From JACDAE01 sp963717195 (GTDB lineage Bacteria > Chloroflexota > Ktedonobacteria > Ktedonobacterales > Ktedonobacteraceae): a stretch of DNA of 64,000 nt. The notes beneath the pieces are model-generated. The model saw only the letters and a program-made list of their open reading frames with translations. It was not told the DNA's origin and ran no database searches. Location of the stretch: the NCBI GenBank assembly GCA_963717195.1, contig CAVQVR010000001.1, forward strand, positions 248,001 to 312,000, in the 5' to 3' direction. Position 1 is the first letter of the stretch. Each line of letters begins with the position of its first letter. A program made the position numbers and the translations under genes. Of the stretch, positions 37,319 to 46,403 are shown in pieces.

Positions 37319-38037
37319 GATCTAATGCCCCACGCAACAAATTCAATGCCTCACGTCTACGATTACGTACTGTCCGATCAGTGATGCCCAGTATTTGAGC
37401 AATGTCCTTCTCCGATCTTCCTTCCCAGAAAAGGAGAAGCACGACCCCTTTCAGCTTGGCTGGCAAAAGCAAAACCAGGCGTAGCAGATCGCTTGTCTCA
37501 ATCGCCAGTAACATGCTCTGTGCACGCTCGTCTTCAATTTCAAGGACACAGGTATCTCCATTGTCCTGCTGCAGTGGCTGATCAAGACGTGTAACCAGCA
37601 CACGCGGAATACGTGTGCCGTGTTTCACTCCTCTATCACTCCAACGACCTTCGCGCACCATAAATGCCTGGTAGACATGTCTGCGTTCAAACTGGAGCGC
37701 ATGAAGGAAATTTTCCTCCCAAAATGTACGTTGCGCATCCACTAAAGCACGAAGCAGGCTCTCGTAGAGATCGGCACACAGATCATAAAGAAGCGCCTGC
37801 CGCTCATCCGGTGAGACGGAGAGCATTTTAAGGACACAGGTGGCCCAGTGCTCATTACCCTGGCTGAATCCGACAGATAATAGTAGAGAAAATTGCATTT
37901 CGTCCTCGCTCGTCTTCATAATCAACGGAGATACGCAGAAAATGAACGAGAACTTCAAGAGGTGTGTCAGCAGACTCAACAACCATCCAGAATGCATCAG
38001 TAGCATAACCAGGAAGAGTTGAACAGTTATCAAGCAT
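37311..38037 (-). CDS. Sigma-70-family RNA polymerase sigma factor (frameshifted in this sequence)
   Basis: The C-terminal frame holds region 4: LLLPAKLKGVVLLLFWEGRS then EKDIAQILGITDRTVRNRRR helix-turn-helix. The N-terminal part lies in another frame. Removing one G (C on the plus strand) from the GGG run at 37858-37860 joins IICRIQPGNEHWATCVL and gives about 241 residues from ATG 38037 (MLDNCSTLPG). The middle RRHVYQAFMVREGRW... pattern is typical of a sigma lineage I associate with Ktedonobacteria. Start codon is uncertain. Probably controls a stress or envelope regulon with the coupled protein at 36635-37318. Confidence 0.75.
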
Positions 38038-38315
38038 AATAGCACCATGCTCTACCACCTCTCCATTACAATTCGCGGCATGAGCAGGGACAAAATCACT
38101 CTCCACGTTACCCAAAACCTCCAGAAAGATATTTATAACTACATTTGCATCTAGTATAAACACTTTCACAGAATGTGTCAAATTCCTTCCAGCTATGCCT
38201 TTCTTCTTATTATTAATACAGGGAAAGTGGAAAAAAGCGGAAAATATGGAGAACATTTAATCAAGGGGAAAAAGATTTTCCCCTTTGCGACGAGAGAGGT
38301 CAATGGAATAGAGCG

Positions 38316-39785
38316 TCACTTCCCGCTCTTATGAAATTCCAGCGAGTTGCGGTAAATCTCGACATAGCGCTTGGCGGACGCGTACCACGAATGATCAGCA
38401 GCCATACCATGCTTCTGAATGGTACGCCAGGGCTCCTTGAAGCGATAGATTGCGAGAGCACGTACAACGGCGGCAAAGAGCTCCCAGGCATCATAGTTGT
38501 TGAATACGAAGCCATTCCCTTCACCAGTCACTGTATCGTACTCCTGCACCGTATCAGCCAGACCACCAACACGACGCACAACAGGCACACTACCATAACG
38601 CATAGCAATCATCTGGCTCAAGCCACAAGGCTCAAAACGGGAAGGCATCAGAAACATATCGCTGCCAGCATAGATACGCTGTGCCAGTTCTGTATTAAAG
38701 GTCAGGAAGATCGCAATCTGCTCAGGATAGCGGGCCGCCAGATTTTGCAACAGTTCATGATAGTGCTGATCACCAATCCCCAGGATGATAAACTGAATGC
38801 CCTGGCTCAGCAAGGGATGAATGATTTGTGAGATCAGGTCGAGTCCCTTTTGATCTGTCAGACGTGAGATCATCGCCAACAGAGGAATATCGGCACGAAC
38901 AGGCAAATGGGCGTATTCTTGCAAAAAGGCTTTGTTTTCCGCTCGCTTCTCAAGAGAATCTGCATCATAAAGGGTATGTATGTAACGGTCTGTAGCAGGA
39001 TTTGCCTCCTGGTAATCAACGCCATTCAGAATACCAAACAGGCGATCACGGCGGGAACGCAATAGATGATCCAGTTTCTCTCCAAACGTCGGCGTCAGAA
39101 TTTCCTGTGCATAGCGTTCACTTACCGTCGTAATAGCATCAGCAAATAAGATACCACGACCCATGATGTCCACAACATTTGCCAGTTCAGTAAGCTGAGG
39201 ATAGAGAAATCCACCCGTTGCCACCCCTGCCACTTCAAGAATACGATAGCCAAAGATGCCTTGATACGCTAGATTATGGATCGTGTAGACAGTAGCAGCA
39301 TCCGCAAACAGAGGATCTTTATGATAGACTGTATGCATCCAGTTGGGAACAATGCCGGTATGCCAATCATTGCAGTGCACAATATCTGGGGACCAGTTTA
39401 AAGCACGTACCGCTTCCAATGCAGCACGACAAAACAAAATAAAGCGCTCACCATCATCAGTATAACCGTAAATATTCTCACGATCAAAATAACGCGGTGC
39501 ATCAATCATATAGACTGGGATATGTTCCCCAATCTCCCCCTCACAGATACTCACCGGTACCTGGAAGCTTCCCATGCGTACAGGTACTGAGTCAAAGACC
39601 TTCTTCAAATGGAAGCGCTCAAGATCAACCTGCCTGTAGCGTGGCATAATCAAGCGTACATCATGACCGAGCGCCTGGAGAGCTTTTGGTAACGCCCCCA
39701 CCACATCCGCTAACCCACCAACCTTGGCAAATGGCACAATTTCTGCAGCAAGGATTAGAACCTTGAGGGGCTGCTCATACTGCAT
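38316..39785 (-). CDS. glgA: Glycogen synthase (ADP-glucose type)
   Basis: GT5 glycosyltransferase, 489 residues. The N-terminal ADP-glucose site is EIVPFAKVGGLADVVGALPK, and the C-terminal catalytic segment is PSRFEPCGLSQMIAMRYGSVPVVRRVGGLADTV. It extends alpha-1,4-glucan from ADP-glucose in the cytoplasm. ATG 39785 lies 8-9 nt after GGGAGG; an upstream in-frame extension lacks support, and the overlapping ATG at 39789 is out of frame. No other glg genes are near. Confidence 0.94.
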   Translation of the reverse strand: MQYEQPLKVLILAAEIVPFAKVGGLADVVGALPKALQALGHDVRLIMPRYRQVDLERFHLKKVFDSVPVRMGSFQVPVSICEGEIGEHIPVYMIDAPRYFDRENIYGYTDDGERFILFCRAALEAVRALNWSPDIVHCNDWHTGIVPNWMHTVYHKDPLFADAATVYTIHNLAYQGIFGYRILEVAGVATGGFLYPQLTELANVVDIMGRGILFADAITTVSERYAQEILTPTFGEKLDHLLRSRRDRLFGILNGVDYQEANPATDRYIHTLYDADSLEKRAENKAFLQEYAHLPVRADIPLLAMISRLTDQKGLDLISQIIHPLLSQGIQFIILGIGDQHYHELLQNLAARYPEQIAIFLTFNTELAQRIYAGSDMFLMPSRFEPCGLSQMIAMRYGSVPVVRRVGGLADTVQEYDTVTGEGNGFVFNNYDAWELFAAVVRALAIYRFKEPWRTIQKHGMAADHSWYASAKRYVEIYRNSLEFHKSGK

Positions 39786-39849
39786 GCATAATTCCTCCCA
39801 CACTCAAAGTATACTCCATTATAGCATGCCCAAATACCAGACACACAAA

Positions 39850-39897
39850 TTATGGGGATGAGAAGATGAATAATTGTTCATCTTCTCATCCCCATAA
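39850..39897. terminator. Terminator hairpin with 21-bp perfect stem
   Basis: Arms 39850-39870 and 39877-39897 (TTATGGGGATGAGAAGATGA plus A) pair perfectly around a 6-nt loop. It lies between the end of the b6f-like operon and glgA, so it should end the operon transcript on the minus strand (followed by TTTGTGTG). Confidence 0.8.
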
Positions 39898-39932
39898 CAG
39901 ATCCCATCATATAAAAACACATCGTTTTTCAG

Positions 39933-41468
39933 CTACACTTTGTAGCGATTACGCGTCAGGAAGTAGAACTGTATCCCTCCCAGTATCGCCATTAATGCCA
40001 CAACGACCATCGCGTCCGGTGCCACAATAGGAGGCACTCCACCAGCAGTGGCTGGAAGAGGCGCAACCCCTGTACCACCGACAAACGGTATATTTGTCTC
40101 CACCTCAGGAAATGTTGGCACCGAGAAGAAGGCAAACGCTGCTAGATACACGAAAAAGCAGGTGCCCACCACGAGCCATTGACCGAGACAACCCAGATTG
40201 TTCTCGCCCACCACCGCAAATTCACGACGAGCCACTGTGGTCCATACAGCTGCCAAAATCAACATTCCTAAGGCCAACATCATTGCGATCAAAATCTCAT
40301 TCGGGGCGGTATGAATGAGCAATGTTGCGCCTGCAATAACGGCTGTTGTTATCACACTACCGATTACCACGACGTTGCGGTGAGACTTCCAGGCCCAGAT
40401 CGCAGCCATCAGCATAGCAAAAAAGTTCGTGGTCACAATAGCATCAATAATATAGCCACCCTCCTGCGAGAATGCACAACTCCCAGGAATAGACGTCTTA
40501 AGAGCACATACCGTCAGATAATCGCCCAGACCGATGCCACCTATCACCCAGGTGTGCATCCAGGCCATGAGAGGGTAGATTGCAAACCAGCCCAGAATCA
40601 GAATCACGCCCAGTTGTGCAAGTCCAAGCGCACCATACGCATAAAGAATGGACATCGTGCGCTTACGTACTGGACGCATCAAGTAATGAAGGCGCAGTGC
40701 AAAGGCACCAGACGTCACCAGAATAGATGTCGCCAGGACGATTCCCTCCACCAGAGTGACGAGTCTTGTCCCAAGGAATGGGCGATGTGGAAACAGTTGC
40801 GTACCCAGACCTGCAACGTCAGCATAGGTATAGAAGACCATGAAAACCACGAGCAGGATAGAACCCAGGATAATCATCCAGCGAATGGCAGGCGTTGTCC
40901 CGAGATCGCGCCGATCCGGATTATGCTGTTCACGAATAGCAAGTTGACTATAAAAGATCATGGCAACGCCAACCGCGAAGAGCACTATGGCGATCATCAC
41001 AAAGTCAACCGCATTTGCCTGAAACCAGAGTACCTGCCCCCCCAGAAGAGGATTCCAGGTCTGAGGTGGAGTATTAGCAGGCATATTGGTAGCAGAAATC
41101 GGGAAATACTGGTTACAGTTTGGTCGCAAACTGGAACATCCCGTCAGCGTAGACCATAACAGTAATGCCACCCCGCCTAGAGACACTATCGTCCCCAAAA
41201 CAGTAAAGATGATCGGGGGCACGAGAGGCTTGGGATCAAAGAGCAGCACGATCACCTGGACAATCACAAAACCACCCAGGCAGGTCAGGCCCAGACCCAG
41301 TGCTCCAATCTCCATCCCTTGAAGACTCGCCGCCGTCACCTGTAAGTAAATGTAACCAGGGAGCTGCCCTATCAAAATAGCGGCAATCAGAAAAAAGCCA
41401 ACGGCAAAAATGAGCGCACGCGCCCACGAAATTCGCTCAGGCGCTCCCTGTTGTTGTAACTGTTGCAT
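39933..41468 (-). CDS. Large polytopic membrane protein in the b6f-like operon
   Basis: About 511 residues and about 12 predicted membrane helices, with an extracytoplasmic loop (about 110-150) carrying a Cys pair (TGCSSLRPNCNQ) and another near 325-345. No recognised cofactor motif. Last gene of the operon (44842 to 39933), 107 nt after the cupredoxin-fusion gene, so a structural or quinone-side subunit of the complex is plausible. I do not recognise a family; paired histidines are few, so it is probably not a cytochrome b. ATG 41468 with AAAGGG upstream. Confidence 0.7.
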   Translation of the reverse strand: MQQLQQQGAPERISWARALIFAVGFFLIAAILIGQLPGYIYLQVTAASLQGMEIGALGLGLTCLGGFVIVQVIVLLFDPKPLVPPIIFTVLGTIVSLGGVALLLWSTLTGCSSLRPNCNQYFPISATNMPANTPPQTWNPLLGGQVLWFQANAVDFVMIAIVLFAVGVAMIFYSQLAIREQHNPDRRDLGTTPAIRWMIILGSILLVVFMVFYTYADVAGLGTQLFPHRPFLGTRLVTLVEGIVLATSILVTSGAFALRLHYLMRPVRKRTMSILYAYGALGLAQLGVILILGWFAIYPLMAWMHTWVIGGIGLGDYLTVCALKTSIPGSCAFSQEGGYIIDAIVTTNFFAMLMAAIWAWKSHRNVVVIGSVITTAVIAGATLLIHTAPNEILIAMMLALGMLILAAVWTTVARREFAVVGENNLGCLGQWLVVGTCFFVYLAAFAFFSVPTFPEVETNIPFVGGTGVAPLPATAGGVPPIVAPDAMVVVALMAILGGIQFYFLTRNRYKV

Positions 41469-41575
41469 GGATCGCAATCCCTTTCAACATGTCGTTCTCA
41501 TGCGTCTCAACGACATGACCAGCGATCAAAGTAACACTCATGGGCATCCTGTTAGCAATGCCCATGAAACGTCGT

Positions 41576-42580
41576 TTATTTCGTAATGACCAACTCTGCC
41601 AACATCGTTGGATGGATACGGCAGAAGTAGTAAACCCGATGATCGGAGTTTAAATTGTATGCCGCCATCGTCACGGTATACGTAAATGTAGCTCCGCTCT
41701 TCACATACTTAGTCGGGTCATTACCAGAGTCAAAAATCTGCGGATCGGGCTTCGGAGTTGCCGAAGGATCATCTCCACTCAGAGCCGTTACAGTATGAGC
41801 CACGCTGGTTGTATTCGTCCAGGTGATAACAGTACCCACCTTTACCTTTACATTGATCGGACCAAAGCACGAAGGCGTACACGCTGCACCTACAGGCGGA
41901 TTTACCATATTTAACGCAACTGTCTTTAGCTTCGTATCATCAACCGGCGCACCAAATTGCCCGTTTGTGCCCAGAGCCACCGCTGCAGCGTACTGAGCCG
42001 GGTATGTACTCTGCAAATAAGCGAGTAAGCCATTAAATCCATTTCCAACCGACGGTGGATAGCCCTGTTTCTTCATATATGCTGGATCAGCGGAGCGAAT
42101 CAACTGGAATATATATTGAACCTGATTTGCATCTAGCGCTCCACCATAGGTTTGACTCATCGGAATAGCACCAGCAGTAGTAGGTGCCGGCACCTTCGGA
42201 TTATAGATCCCTGCATCAATGACGCGCAGAAGATCCTCATCGGCCAATTGATTCAAAACATCCAGAGTGTACCCATTGTATGTTACATCTGTCAGCTTCC
42301 CGTTGACAACAGCATAGCAGTTATAATCGCAATATTGAGCATAGAGCTGCATCCCGCTCGTAATCGCAGTCACTTCCTGAGTGTTCTTCTGACTCGTCTC
42401 AAAACCTGTTTCTCTAATCCAGAAAACCGAAATCATAATTGAAACGATAGATAGCATCGCCAGTGCACCATAACCGGTCTTCTCGACCGCATTCGTGCGC
42501 GAATAGAATAAATACAGAAAGCCACCCGCGACGACCAGTAGCACAATAATGCCCACGGCAGCCTGTCCAAAATCTACCAT
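41576..42580 (-). CDS. Degenerate cytochrome c domain fused to a cupredoxin, membrane-anchored
   Basis: A 334-residue protein. Two N-terminal helices (about 6-28, 38-55) anchor it. Residues about 74-165 follow the class I cytochrome c layout (LYAQYC... start, ...LLRVIDAGIY, GAIPMSQTYGGALD with a candidate Met141), but the heme site is CDYNCY (Cys84, Cys88, Tyr89), not CxxCH, so covalent heme attachment is doubtful. Residues about 225-334 form a cupredoxin with ligands His262, Cys320, His323 and Met326 (AHTV; CRIHPTM), a type 1 copper pattern. It could pass electrons from the Rieske protein to a terminal oxidase. A Cys pair (ACTPSC) precedes the copper domain. Confidence 0.85.
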   Translation of the reverse strand: MVDFGQAAVGIIVLLVVAGGFLYLFYSRTNAVEKTGYGALAMLSIVSIMISVFWIRETGFETSQKNTQEVTAITSGMQLYAQYCDYNCYAVVNGKLTDVTYNGYTLDVLNQLADEDLLRVIDAGIYNPKVPAPTTAGAIPMSQTYGGALDANQVQYIFQLIRSADPAYMKKQGYPPSVGNGFNGLLAYLQSTYPAQYAAAVALGTNGQFGAPVDDTKLKTVALNMVNPPVGAACTPSCFGPINVKVKVGTVITWTNTTSVAHTVTALSGDDPSATPKPDPQIFDSGNDPTKYVKSGATFTYTVTMAAYNLNSDHRVYYFCRIHPTMLAELVITK

Positions 42581-42742
42581 AACACACTACCTTTTAGTTA
42601 ATAGCTCAATGCTCCTCGACCTATTAAGAGCATGCATAGCGTTATTGGCCACAGAGACACAGGTCTGGCCTTTAACCAACTTCCTGCTGTCCCTCTCTAA
42701 GGATTTAATGCCTTCGGAGAGAGACAGCAGATACACGCACAC

Positions 42743-42784
42743 TTTGTACATACACATTTTGTCTTAAGATGTGTATGTACAAAG
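42743..42784. terminator. Hairpin between Rieske gene and cytochrome/cupredoxin gene
   Basis: CTTTGTACATACACAT near 42743-42758 pairs with ATGTGTATGTACAAAG near 42769-42784. It sits inside the apparent operon, so it may be a partial terminator or processing site that sets the ratio of upstream to downstream subunits. Confidence 0.6.
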
Positions 42785-42797
42785 CATCTTTAACTCA

Positions 42798-43490
42798 TCA
42801 TGTACACGCCACTGTTGGTGGAGCAATCAAACGGGTTGTCTGATCTGGATGAGGCACAGTATTGTTCAGCGTACCTGTATCAACGATCACATCCGTCCCA
42901 GAAAAGGTAATCTGAAAACGATCAGCGCTTCTCGGTGCCGGACCATCCAGATATTCCCCATCTACATTATAGTGGGAACCATGACAGGGACATTTAAAGC
43001 TGAAACAGTCATTGCGGAAGCTAAACGTACAACCCAGGTGGACACACTTTTGATACACTGCAACCCAGTAGGTGCCATCGGTATCCTTCGTAATCGTCTC
43101 GGCTCCCAACTGATCAACGAGATTCGTTCCATTCAGAAGAAATTTCGTGTCTTTCGACATATGCACCAGGTAGGTTTTCGCTGTCTGACGATAGTAAACT
43201 CCCGTCACGTTTAGCGCGAAAACAGCCGGCAGAGCCGGTGGAAAATCCGTCTTCTTGCCTACTGTAATAGGAGCACCAAATTGACCAGCCAGGTTGGGAT
43301 AGAGCATATATAATGCTCCTGCCACGCTCGCCGTCGTGGAGATACCCCATACCGCCAGCATCGAACGCCGTACGAAACGCCGTCGCGATATGCGCTGCTT
43401 CGCGATCTCTGCCGCCTCCGCACCACCACCATGCAATACTTCATACTGTTGCGGCGTAATTGGCGGCCTATCAATATTATCTATACCCAT
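42798..43490 (-). CDS. Rieske iron-sulfur protein of the b6f-like complex
   Basis: A 230-residue protein. An N-terminal twin-arginine-like segment (SRRRFVRRSMLAVWG) plus one membrane helix anchors and exports it. The [2Fe-2S] ligands are in CVHLGC and CPCHGSHY, with extra Cys (NDCFSFKCPCH) close by. It oxidises quinol together with the cytochrome b pair encoded upstream. It starts 18 nt after the subunit IV-like gene's stop. Confidence 0.93.
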   Translation of the reverse strand: MGIDNIDRPPITPQQYEVLHGGGAEAAEIAKQRISRRRFVRRSMLAVWGISTTASVAGALYMLYPNLAGQFGAPITVGKKTDFPPALPAVFALNVTGVYYRQTAKTYLVHMSKDTKFLLNGTNLVDQLGAETITKDTDGTYWVAVYQKCVHLGCTFSFRNDCFSFKCPCHGSHYNVDGEYLDGPAPRSADRFQITFSGTDVIVDTGTLNNTVPHPDQTTRLIAPPTVACT

Positions 43491-43508
43491 AACTTGTCGT
43501 TTCCTCGC

Positions 43509-44054
43509 CTAAAGGTCAAAGTAGACCCCGTTTTGCCAGGGCCATGCCCACAACCAGCCTGGACCACGGAAAAAGCTACCTGCCAACGTAATCACAGCCC
43601 AGAACACGACAAACATCGTGAACGTGACAATAGCTACTTTGCGATCCGCATACGCACGGCTCGGGTTGCGATCCACATATGGCAACACAACAAGCGCTAC
43701 TAACGTGAGCCCAGGTGCAAGCACACCAGCAGTCGTCGGTGGGAAATAATGCAGCAGTTCCTGCAATCCCAGGAAGTACCAGGGTGCCTTCGCCGGATTA
43801 GGAGTCACATTCGGATTAGCTGGCCCTTGCAGTGGTGCATTGATCTGCAACGACAACAGCGTTACCATAACAGTTAATGCTGTAGCCGCAAAGAACTCAC
43901 GTACTAGCAGGTGAGGCCACACAAAGACCGAGTCTTCGAGTGGCTTTTCCACACGTGTAATCGCTTCCTGTCTCACCACCGCCAGAGTACGATAGCGCCG
44001 CTGCGTGGCTGATGACTGCGTTTCTACCTGTGGTTCTTTCTGTTCAATTGACAT
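43509..44054 (-). CDS. Cytochrome b6f subunit IV-like (cytochrome b C-terminal half)
   Basis: A 181-residue protein with the quinol-site motif in PNPAKAPWYFLGLQELLHYFPP (PEWY position is PWYF) and three membrane helices (about 53-70, 105-125, 138-158). The split of cytochrome b into a 254- and a 181-residue protein is the b6f/Firmicutes arrangement, not the one-chain bc1 type. The N-terminal about 45 residues are a charged extension. It lies 23 nt after the cytochrome b6-like gene. Confidence 0.88.
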   Translation of the reverse strand: MSIEQKEPQVETQSSATQRRYRTLAVVRQEAITRVEKPLEDSVFVWPHLLVREFFAATALTVMVTLLSLQINAPLQGPANPNVTPNPAKAPWYFLGLQELLHYFPPTTAGVLAPGLTLVALVVLPYVDRNPSRAYADRKVAIVTFTMFVVFWAVITLAGSFFRGPGWLWAWPWQNGVYFDL

Positions 44055-44077
44055 ATAAGCATCCTCTCAAGAGTATC

Positions 44078-44842
44078 CTAGTCACGACGCGAAGGTGGGG
44101 GCGGACCTGCTGCTCCACCATCCTTACGGATACGCCAGAAGTGAACAGCCATCAACAGAGCACCAGCTAACGGGAGCAGTATCACATGACCCACGTAGAA
44201 ACGTATCAGCGTGGCCTGACCGACCGCACCTCCTCCTACCAGCACTTTATACGTAGGATCTCCCAGCAAGGGAGCATACGGTGCCAGGTTGGTACCCACG
44301 GTGATAGCCCAGAGTGCAATCTGGTCCCAGGGAAGCAGATAGCCTGTAAAGCTCAGGAACAACGTTACAAAGAACAACAAGACGCCAACCACCCAGTTGA
44401 ACTCACGTGGAGGCTTATAAGCACCATGATAGAAGACGCAAATCATATGCAACGTCACCGAAACCACCATCAAGTGGGCCGCCCAGCGGTGCATATTACG
44501 CACGAGAGTACCAAATGAGACCGCACTATTAATCTGATTGATATTTTGATACGCCAGACTAGTACTCGGAATGTAATAGAACATAAGAAAAACGCCAGTA
44601 ATCGTCAGTAGCAAAAACAGAAAAAAGGAAATACCACCCATACACCAGGTATAGGTCACCTTCATCGCCTTGCGACTGACTTTAACAGGGTGGAGATGCA
44701 GAAATACGTTCCCCATCATCACTAGAGACTGATTTAAGGGTGTATCGGGATAGCCGTGACGGAAGACGGAACGCCAGACCTGGCTTTCTACGACCTTCTG
44801 CGTCGCCACATCAAGCAAGCTTTTGTTAGAAGTAGAGCCCAC
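44078..44842 (-). CDS. Cytochrome b6-like subunit (cytochrome b N-terminal half)
   Basis: A 254-residue protein with heme ligand pairs His118/His132 (H-x13-H) and His219/His234 (H-x14-H), the b6-type spacing. Cys67 in WCMGGISFF aligns with the Cys that binds heme c_i in b6f and Firmicutes bc complexes, so a third, covalent heme is likely (inference). SFTGYLLPWDQIALWAITVGTN is the classic quinol-oxidation-side loop. First gene of an operon running to 39933, divergent from a sensor kinase/regulator pair. Confidence 0.93.
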   Translation of the reverse strand: MGSTSNKSLLDVATQKVVESQVWRSVFRHGYPDTPLNQSLVMMGNVFLHLHPVKVSRKAMKVTYTWCMGGISFFLFLLLTITGVFLMFYYIPSTSLAYQNINQINSAVSFGTLVRNMHRWAAHLMVVSVTLHMICVFYHGAYKPPREFNWVVGVLLFFVTLFLSFTGYLLPWDQIALWAITVGTNLAPYAPLLGDPTYKVLVGGGAVGQATLIRFYVGHVILLPLAGALLMAVHFWRIRKDGGAAGPPPPSRRD

Positions 44843-44919
44843 TTTGCCTCCTCTAAAGGATTAAGACTTGACCAAATTGGAAAGATATCGTTGCGGAAAA
44901 TTCTTATGCCGCGTCGCCG

Positions 44920-44980
44920 ATTATATCATCTTTCATGCTACCCGGGAACCCCTCCGCTCCTCAATCCCCGGGTTTTCTTT
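44920..44980. promoter_or_regulatory. Promoter region and hairpin upstream of the b6f-like operon
   Basis: On the minus strand TATAAT (44927-44922) is a candidate -10 about 80 nt before cytochrome b6. Over its -35 region lies a CCCGGG/CCCGGG hairpin (44941-44946, 44967-44972) followed on the plus strand by TTTTCTTT. It may be an operator or a plus-strand terminator. Confidence 0.4.
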
Positions 44981-45154
44981 CCCTGAAAGACTTTCCTATA
45001 ATTGTTGAAACAGGCGTGACCGCCGCACACTTCTAACAAGATTATACTAAATAGCATTCCTTAAATGGAAGATAACATAGCCTGTTATCTTAATCCCGTC
45101 TCGAAGTTGCACAGAGTGACAGATGTAGCTTACTCGCAGTTATAGAGAGCAGGC

Positions 45155-45176
45155 ATCAGGTGCTCACCTGATTTTT
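45155..45176 (+). terminator. Orphan terminator-like hairpin in the divergent region
   Basis: ATCAGGT-GCTC-ACCTGAT (45155-45172) followed by TTTT, pointing rightward, although no rightward gene precedes it. See the findings for a possible small RNA. The rest of 44981-45215 holds nothing else I can name. Confidence 0.45.
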
Positions 45177-45215
45177 CCTCATTATACACCTGATTCGACT
45201 CTCCCAAACATCTAT

Positions 45216-45245
45216 TTGACAGCAAACATCAAAAGCCGCTACAAT
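45216..45245 (+). promoter_or_regulatory. Sigma70-type promoter of the NarX/NarL-like pair
   Basis: TTGACA (45216-45221), 18-nt spacer, TACAAT (45240-45245), 49 nt before the kinase start. Confidence 0.7.
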
Positions 45246-45293
45246 TACGATAATAAAAGACGCAAGAAATGTTCTAGATAAAGAGATCCTCTC

Positions 45294-46403
45294 ATGACGA
45301 AATCCGGTAATAAATATCGCGATATCTTACAAAACAACAGCCTGTTGAAACCGCTGCTCGCAATACCCGTTTTCTATAGAGTCTTGATTGCAAATAGCTT
45401 GATCATCTTCATTGGTGCCACCGGCGGAACAGCGTTAGCATCACAACTGCATACCTCGCCCTCTGCATCAACCAGACTGGTCATTTTTGTCACCGCTGGC
45501 TGGCTTATAAGCATAGCCCTCAACTTTGTCGTGCTCCAGATTGCCTTCCGGCCCTTGATGGATCTGGGCAAGGTCATGAGCCGCGTACAGTCTGGAGAAA
45601 GTACGCAACGCGCTCCCCTTACCGGCATGGACCCACAGGCAGACCAACTCGCTCGCACCTTTAATATGATGTTGGAAGCTATCGACGATGCAAATCGTCT
45701 ACGTTCAACACAAATTCTAAATGCTATGGAAGAAGAACGCAAGCGCATCGCCCGCGAACTCCATGATGAAACATCCCAGGTTCTCACCTCTCTACTGATC
45801 AGCCTGGCTATTCTCGAAGAATCAATTACTACTGAGGAGGCACGCAGCCGTATCGCCGATACGCGCAAACTGGCACACCAGACGCTACGCGCTATCCGCA
45901 ATCTGAGCATTGACCTGCGCCCCAGCGCTCTAGATGATTTAGGGCTCCTACCAGCACTACGCTGGTATGTCAAAGAATACCAGCAAAAATTTGCTATCAG
46001 CGTCGATTTGCAGGTTACCGGCTTTAAAGAGCGCCTCACTGCGGAAATGGAGACCGCATTATACCGCATCGTCCAGGAATCTTTGACCAACGTTGCCAGA
46101 CATGCTCATGCACATAAAGTCAGCGTATTGATGAAAGAAGATGCAAATGCAATCTATGCAACCATTAGCGACGATGGTATTGGTTTTGATGCCGATCAGT
46201 TACAAAAAATACCGGGACCAGGACAGGAACATGGCTGGGGGCTTGTAGGGATGCACGAGCGTGCCCGTCTCCTCGATGGTTCTCTCACCATCACCTCTCA
46301 TCCCGAAAGCGGTACTATTGTCTATGTGCATATACCACGCCCACACCCGCTCCTTCCCCTCCAGAAATTAACAACAAACACGCAAACGGTAGGAAAAAAA
46401 TGA
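45294..46403 (+). CDS. NarX/LiaS-type sensor histidine kinase
   Basis: A 369-residue kinase. Two membrane helices (about 28-48 and 60-85) enclose only a short outer loop, so the signal is probably sensed in the membrane. A HAMP domain (about 88-140) leads to a HisKA_3 domain with the phosphorylated His in RIARELHDETSQ (about 158) and an HATPase domain (NVARHAHA; DDGIGFD; GWGLVGMHERA). The stop overlaps the next gene by 4 nt. Divergent from the b6f-like operon, whose expression it may control in response to redox state or an acceptor (inference). Confidence 0.92.
   Translation: MTKSGNKYRDILQNNSLLKPLLAIPVFYRVLIANSLIIFIGATGGTALASQLHTSPSASTRLVIFVTAGWLISIALNFVVLQIAFRPLMDLGKVMSRVQSGESTQRAPLTGMDPQADQLARTFNMMLEAIDDANRLRSTQILNAMEEERKRIARELHDETSQVLTSLLISLAILEESITTEEARSRIADTRKLAHQTLRAIRNLSIDLRPSALDDLGLLPALRWYVKEYQQKFAISVDLQVTGFKERLTAEMETALYRIVQESLTNVARHAHAHKVSVLMKEDANAIYATISDDGIGFDADQLQKIPGPGQEHGWGLVGMHERARLLDGSLTITSHPESGTIVYVHIPRPHPLLPLQKLTTNTQTVGKK

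Noticed and set aside
40311..41159. 282-codon reading frame antisense to the 12-helix membrane protein
   Set aside because: Composition is that of an antisense of hydrophobic codons (rich in His, Gln, Arg); no family features.
45374..46090. 238-codon reading frame antisense to the sensor kinase
   Set aside because: Ser/Arg-rich shadow of a well-supported kinase.
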